From Alphaproteobacteria bacterium (GTDB lineage: Bacteria; Pseudomonadota; Alphaproteobacteria; Micropepsales; Micropepsaceae), in NCBI GenBank assembly GCA_021325375.1, contig JAJPHG010000011.1:186001-250000 (forward strand): 64,000 nucleotides of DNA. The letters run 5' to 3'. Shown here in pieces: positions 60,378-64,000 of the stretch. The notes beneath the pieces were generated by a model, which worked only from the letters and a program-made list of their open reading frames with translations, was not told the DNA's origin and did not search any database. Every line of letters begins with the position of its first letter. The first letter of the stretch is position 1. Both the position numbers and the translations under genes were made by a program.

Positions 60378-60393
60378 TGATGACTTGTCATCA
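60378..60393. promoter_or_regulatory. Palindrome upstream of the small-protein pair
   Basis: TGATGAC-TT-GTCATCA is a perfect 7-bp inverted repeat in an unusually AT-rich stretch (60361-60440) about 70 bp before ATG 60465. It could be an operator for the two genes downstream. The regulator is unknown. Confidence 0.4.
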
Positions 60394-60464
60394 CAATTTT
60401 CGGTCTTGAATTACGCTTAATTTTATAGTTTATTTCTTCCGTGGCCAAAGTCTGGAGGACAAGC

Positions 60465-60698
60465 ATGGCTAATTTCAATCTTCATATCGCCTGCGCGCTT
60501 GCTGCCGCAGCCTTCATCGCCCCGACATTGGCGAGCGCCGATCCGACGACCCGGATCGAGACGGTCGTCGTCCTGGGCGCCGTCAAGGACCCGGCGAACG
60601 CGCTCTACCCGAAGGACACGTCCGCCAACGCGGCACCGATGCTTCCGGTCGTCTATGAGACCAAGCAGGCCGCGCCGAAAGACCCGACGTCCAAATAA
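60465..60698 (+). CDS. Small secreted protein with KDPAN/PVVYE tail
   Basis: This 77-residue protein has a signal peptide (to about SADP, residue 26) and then VVVLGAVKDPANALYPKDTS and APMLPVVYETKQ. The same tail recurs in the neighbouring gene. GGAGG lies six bases before ATG 60465. No family with known function was recognised. Confidence 0.7.
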   Translation: MANFNLHIACALAAAAFIAPTLASADPTTRIETVVVLGAVKDPANALYPKDTSANAAPMLPVVYETKQAAPKDPTSK

Positions 60699-60699
60699 C

Positions 60700-61128
60700 A
60701 TGGCGCTCTATCCGAAGATCGACAGCCCTTGTCCCTACAAGGGCGACCTGTCCGCCATCCTGGATGGCGACGTATGCCGCCTGTGCAAGCGCGAGGTCTT
60801 CGATCTCTCCGCCATGGACGACGCCCAGCGTGTCGCCTTCATGAGAGGCTGCGCCGGCGAGGTGTGCGTCACCTATCGCATGCCGATGCGGACGGCTTTG
60901 GCGGCGGCGGCCCTTGCGGCCGCCGTCGTCGCGGTTCCGACGGCCGTGGCGGCCTGCTCGGATCCGACCGAGGAGGAGGTTGTCATCACCACCGGCGGCA
61001 TCAAGGATCCGGCGAACGTTCAATACATGAAGGACACGTCGGACAAGAACATGCCCGCGGTCCCCGTCGTCTACGAGCCCAAGCAGGAGCCGTCTCCGCC
61101 CGTCAATTCGGCGAAGGCGCCGTCCTGA
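60700..61128 (+). CDS. Membrane protein with Cys-rich N-terminus and KDPAN/PVVYE tail
   Basis: This 142-residue protein has an N-terminal CPYKGDL ... CRLCKREVFDLS region with cysteines that could bind a metal, then GCAGEVCVTYRMPM, one membrane segment (TALAAAALAAAVVAVPTAVA, about 67-86) and a tail with TTGGIKDPANVQYMKDTS and PAVPVVYEPKQ. The tail matches the preceding protein. It starts one base after the previous stop, so the two form an operon. The topology suggests a cytoplasmic N-terminus and periplasmic tail. Confidence 0.7.
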   Translation: MALYPKIDSPCPYKGDLSAILDGDVCRLCKREVFDLSAMDDAQRVAFMRGCAGEVCVTYRMPMRTALAAAALAAAVVAVPTAVAACSDPTEEEVVITTGGIKDPANVQYMKDTSDKNMPAVPVVYEPKQEPSPPVNSAKAPS

Positions 61129-62587
61129 CCTCGGCCATGCTGTCCCAGCCGAGCAGTCCCGCGAGCTGAGCGGCCGCGAGCACCGATTGCTCATCGCCGT
61201 CGCCGACGGTGAGTGCGATATGGGTGCTGTCGAAATTGTCCAGCGCCAGGTCGAAGCTGCGCCATTTGCCGTCGGCGAAGGCGAGCGTCCAGCTATGCGG
61301 CATCCAGACATTGGCGACGCCGTGATAGCTCTCGCGCGAATAGACCAGGCCGTTGGCGACGCGGGTGGGAATTCCGGCCGCGCGGCCCAGCGCCGCGAGC
61401 AGCACCGAGGCTTCCGTGCAATCGCCCGCGCGCCGTTCGATTGTCTCGAGCGCCGAATAGTGGCCGGTGAAATCGACCTTGGCGAGGTAAGGCCGCGCCT
61501 TGTCGCGCAGCAGGCGCATCTTCTCCGAGTCGGATATGTTGAGCTTCGCCACCGGTTCGGCGATCGCCCTGAGCTGCGGCGCGTCGCTCTGCAGCCAGGC
61601 GGTCGGCCTCAGCGCGTCGGCGAGGGTGGCCGCGTCGGTGGCAAGGCCCGGTCCGCAATCGGGACAGATATCGACGGTGGCGAAGCCTTTCTGCGGCGTC
61701 ACGCGCTGCTCGCCGGTCTGCGGCAGCGCGAACTCGGTCCCGCTGCGGAAGGCGAAGCGGTAGCGCATATGCCCCAGCGTCGCGGGCTCGGGAATGCGGA
61801 ACGGCGATTTCGTCATCGCATTGGGAAGCAGGCGATAGGCCGGATGCGGCGCAAGCGCGGTGTCGCGGTCGGACGCCCTGATGACCAGCGTGGTCCCGAA
61901 CATGGGGTGGCGCGCCTCGACCACGCGTCCGTCGCGCCCCACCACGATCCGCGTCGCATTGAGCATCGCATTGCCGGCGAAACGCTTGCGCAGCGCCGGT
62001 GTCCTGCCTTCGGCATCGGCGGCGCCCGCGGCCTCGATGACGACGTGCTCCACGGCCATCGCGTCGATATCGAAACTGTCGAATTCGAGCCGCGGCGTCT
62101 TCGCCGCGTCCCAGCCCTGCAAGAGCGCTGCGCCGTCGTCGAAACGCACCGACGGCGGAAGATCGATCGTCTGCTCGCGCTTTTCGGCCTGCGTCTCGCG
62201 CGTGACGACGGCCTTGCCGTCTTCGATCCGGGCCTCGATGCGCGACCAGTCGCGGCCGGTCTGGTTGAGCGTCTCGATCGACAGCGTCCGGCCGTCCTTG
62301 TCCTGGTGGAACACCGTGCGCGAGGACAGATGCGTCGACGACGCGCCCGCGCCGATAAGCTGCGTCGGCGGTCCCACCTGTTCGCCGACGTCCATCTCCT
62401 GGGAGTCGACGATTTCGCGCCCGTCGCCCGTGGCGATCACCTCTTCCGAGGCATGCCCGATGGCGGTGCCGTTCTCGGTCACGATGACGTACCAGCTCAC
62501 CGTGCCTGCAGGCGCGCCGGCGGCCGCGGTCGCCGCGAAGATCGCCGTCAGCCCTGCAAATAGCGGCTTCAATCCCATCTCCGGCAT
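61103..62587 (-). CDS. Secreted transglutaminase-like protein
   Basis: This 494-residue protein has a signal-like N-terminus (LFAGLTAIFAATAAAGAPAG) and a C-terminal transglutaminase-core domain: the cysteine in RAGDCTEASVLLAALGRAAG, the histidine in MPHSWTLAF and the aspartate in FDLALDNFDS. The N-terminal two-thirds is a beta-rich extension typical of bacterial periplasmic transglutaminase-like proteins. Start 62587 or 62578 (MGLKPLF). Its 3' end overlaps the shared-tail gene by 26 bases. Confidence 0.85.
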   Translation of the reverse strand: MPEMGLKPLFAGLTAIFAATAAAGAPAGTVSWYVIVTENGTAIGHASEEVIATGDGREIVDSQEMDVGEQVGPPTQLIGAGASSTHLSSRTVFHQDKDGRTLSIETLNQTGRDWSRIEARIEDGKAVVTRETQAEKREQTIDLPPSVRFDDGAALLQGWDAAKTPRLEFDSFDIDAMAVEHVVIEAAGAADAEGRTPALRKRFAGNAMLNATRIVVGRDGRVVEARHPMFGTTLVIRASDRDTALAPHPAYRLLPNAMTKSPFRIPEPATLGHMRYRFAFRSGTEFALPQTGEQRVTPQKGFATVDICPDCGPGLATDAATLADALRPTAWLQSDAPQLRAIAEPVAKLNISDSEKMRLLRDKARPYLAKVDFTGHYSALETIERRAGDCTEASVLLAALGRAAGIPTRVANGLVYSRESYHGVANVWMPHSWTLAFADGKWRSFDLALDNFDSTHIALTVGDGDEQSVLAAAQLAGLLGWDSMAEVRTAPSPN

Positions 62588-62662
62588 CGTTCGTGAGAGG
62601 CTAGGCCGCGCCCGACGCGTTGCCAAGGGATGCGGCTCGACGGGCAGTTTCATGGCCGCGCC

Positions 62663-64000
62663 TTACAGGCTCTTGACGTCGCCGATGCCGTTCTGATTCA
62701 GGATCGCCGCCATATCTGTCTTGGCAACGTCGTCCGCGAAGCCCGAGTCCTTGAACACGACCTGGGTGTCGGCGGGCGCGAGCTCCTTCCGCCAGGAGAC
62801 GATCCCCGACGCAAGGTCCTCGATCACCTGCCTCGACAAGCCGTCGCTCAGGCACGCCAACAGCGCGCCGCCGTCGATCGCGTGAACCGTCTTTCCGGCG
62901 ATCTGCCGTTCGGCGATGGGCACGCACAGGTCGAAACCCAGCTTGAGCAGGAGTTCGTAGAGCATGTCCTGCTCCGTCCGGCCCTGACCGAGGCGGTCGG
63001 CATTCTTCGCAAGACTGTCCTGGCCGTCGCCCGCCGTCGTTTGCCATGCCTCGATGTTGGAGGACGCCAGCTTGAAGACGCGGAAGCCCGTATCGCCTTT
63101 GAATCGGGGGCTTGCCTTCGCGATCGCAGCTCCCGCGCGCCGCAGCCGCTCCTTCGTAATCTCCGCCAGCTTCAAGGGCCGGCCCAACGAGGCGCAGAGC
63201 GCCGCCGCGCCGGCTTGATGCTTGTTGCCGGGATCGAGAGGCTCGGGCAGTTGGACCAGAATGTATTTCCGGCTTCCCCCCGTGTCCTTGTTCAGTTCCA
63301 TCAAGGCATGGCCGGTCGTCCCGCTGCCGGCAAAGAAATCCAAGACCAGCGCGTCCGGATCGTTTTCCGTCATGATCTTCAGGGCGTCATAGACGGTCCA
63401 GAGGCTTTTCGGGAACGTGAAACCCGCGCCGGGCATCATCGCATCGAGCAGCTTGGTGCCGTATTCGCTGGCGTCGTATCTGGCGTTCTGCCAGACGCTG
63501 CGCATCGTTCCGGAAACCTTGTGAAAGATGATCTGGACGCTCGCGCGCCCCATCTTCGGCTCGAGCTTGTCGAGGATCTTGGGCACGGAATCGCGCGCGT
63601 AACGCCATTTCTTCTCGTCGCCGGAATCGGTCACCGGCCAGACTTCGATGCTTCCGTCGCCGCGCGGCACGTTGGCCGCGGCGGGATGGAACTCGCTCGA
63701 AGGCACGGCGCCGATGTCCAGGATTTTGCCGTCGCGCACGATGAAGGGGTAGAAGCAGTTGCGCGCATCGGCGCGATCGGATTCCGTGCCGCTGTCGCGC
63801 AGGTTGCGCGAGTCGATTTCGGCCTTGAGCACGTCGGCGAGGTATTTCCTCTTGTCCGCCGGATAGACGATGATCCCCGTCTCATGCACGTAGGAGATAT
63901 TGGTGCCCTGCTGTCCCCGGGGGTTGTGAACGATCGAGACGGTGGCGTGCTCATGGGAGTCCTCGCCGAAGATCTCCTTGAGCACGATCGCGAGCGTTGC
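62663..64000 (-). CDS. Type III-like DNA methyltransferase (Mod), C-terminal part
   Basis: This frame is open to the right edge, so the N-terminal part is missing. The 440 visible residues include the SAM-binding motif LDFFAGSGTTGHALMELN and a target-recognition-like region. The order, with FxGxG near the C-terminal half, fits beta-type adenine-N6 methyltransferases of type III systems. DPPY would lie in the missing part. A Res helicase-nuclease would normally follow at the 3' side, but the next gene (61103-62587) is a transglutaminase-like protein, so it is either solitary or has Res upstream. Confidence 0.8.
   Translation of the reverse strand, partial: ATLAIVLKEIFGEDSHEHATVSIVHNPRGQQGTNISYVHETGIIVYPADKRKYLADVLKAEIDSRNLRDSGTESDRADARNCFYPFIVRDGKILDIGAVPSSEFHPAAANVPRGDGSIEVWPVTDSGDEKKWRYARDSVPKILDKLEPKMGRASVQIIFHKVSGTMRSVWQNARYDASEYGTKLLDAMMPGAGFTFPKSLWTVYDALKIMTENDPDALVLDFFAGSGTTGHALMELNKDTGGSRKYILVQLPEPLDPGNKHQAGAAALCASLGRPLKLAEITKERLRRAGAAIAKASPRFKGDTGFRVFKLASSNIEAWQTTAGDGQDSLAKNADRLGQGRTEQDMLYELLLKLGFDLCVPIAERQIAGKTVHAIDGGALLACLSDGLSRQVIEDLASGIVSWRKELAPADTQVVFKDSGFADDVAKTDMAAILNQNGIGDVKSL

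Overview
The window is high-GC, gene-dense chromosomal DNA of an alphaproteobacterium. The best markers are an Irr-type Fur regulator next to fabA-fabB-fabI, Irr-box-like palindromes, the yqeY/dnaG/rpoD block, two PAS_5-domain proteins and a CYP153-like P450. The genus cannot be fixed from sequence alone; Micropepsaceae/Rhizomicrobium-like or Rhizobiales-like are guesses. No rRNA, tRNA, CRISPR array, transposase or prophage was seen.

Layout. 1-5.5 kb: 3' end of a DUF885 hydrolase, a HicAB module whose toxin is frameshifted, a P450 coupled to a DUF3574 protein, then phospholipid genes pssA and psd. 5.5-15 kb: PAS_5 protein, MBL hydrolase, RlmI-like methyltransferase, carboxylesterase, two tandem Kup potassium transporters, CHAP lipoprotein. 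15-20.6 kb: GT2 glycosyltransferase and a TetR-HlyD-ABC ATPase-ABC permease efflux operon with a palindromic operator. 20.7-37.9 kb: mostly catabolic and detoxification enzymes (FATP-type acyl-CoA synthetase, isochorismatase-like, GFA, luciferase-like monooxygenase, amidase, alcohol dehydrogenase, carboxylesterase, two GST-like proteins, SDR, alpha/beta hydrolase, HAD, DAO-like oxidase), with a BrnT/BrnA module whose toxin is also frameshifted.

38-44.5 kb is an iron and fatty-acid block. Irr diverges from fabA-fabB-fabI, and downstream on the irr strand lie rubrerythrin, a CCG-domain Fe-S protein and DUF3501. Two palindromes of the form TTAGAA-N3-TTCTAA flank irr, so the block looks like a local Irr regulon. 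44.5-46.5 kb: a YjhX-family gene preceded by a tiny leader ORF inside a foldable leader, then four translationally coupled small genes. 46.7-55 kb: carA, a secreted unknown, yqeY, VOC, GNAT, dnaG and rpoD. rpoD carries an in-frame TAG between regions 1.1 and 1.2.

55-56.3 kb collects small modules: DUF4160, two DUF2442, a truncated XRE regulator, and an antitoxin whose toxin is reduced to at most a few codons. 56.7-64 kb: DUF6481 protein, cyclophilin, M3 peptidase with a strong terminator, two adjacent exported or membrane proteins sharing the same C-terminal tail, a transglutaminase-like protein, and the 3' part of a type III-like DNA methyltransferase running off the window.

Three themes recur. 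First, three toxin-antitoxin loci keep the antitoxin but have a broken toxin. Second, many intergenic gaps are filled by large inverted repeats belonging to several families. Third, ATGA stop/start overlaps are common and mark likely operons. The observations most worth checking are the rpoD amber codon, the yjhX leader, the Irr boxes, and the shared-tail gene pair.
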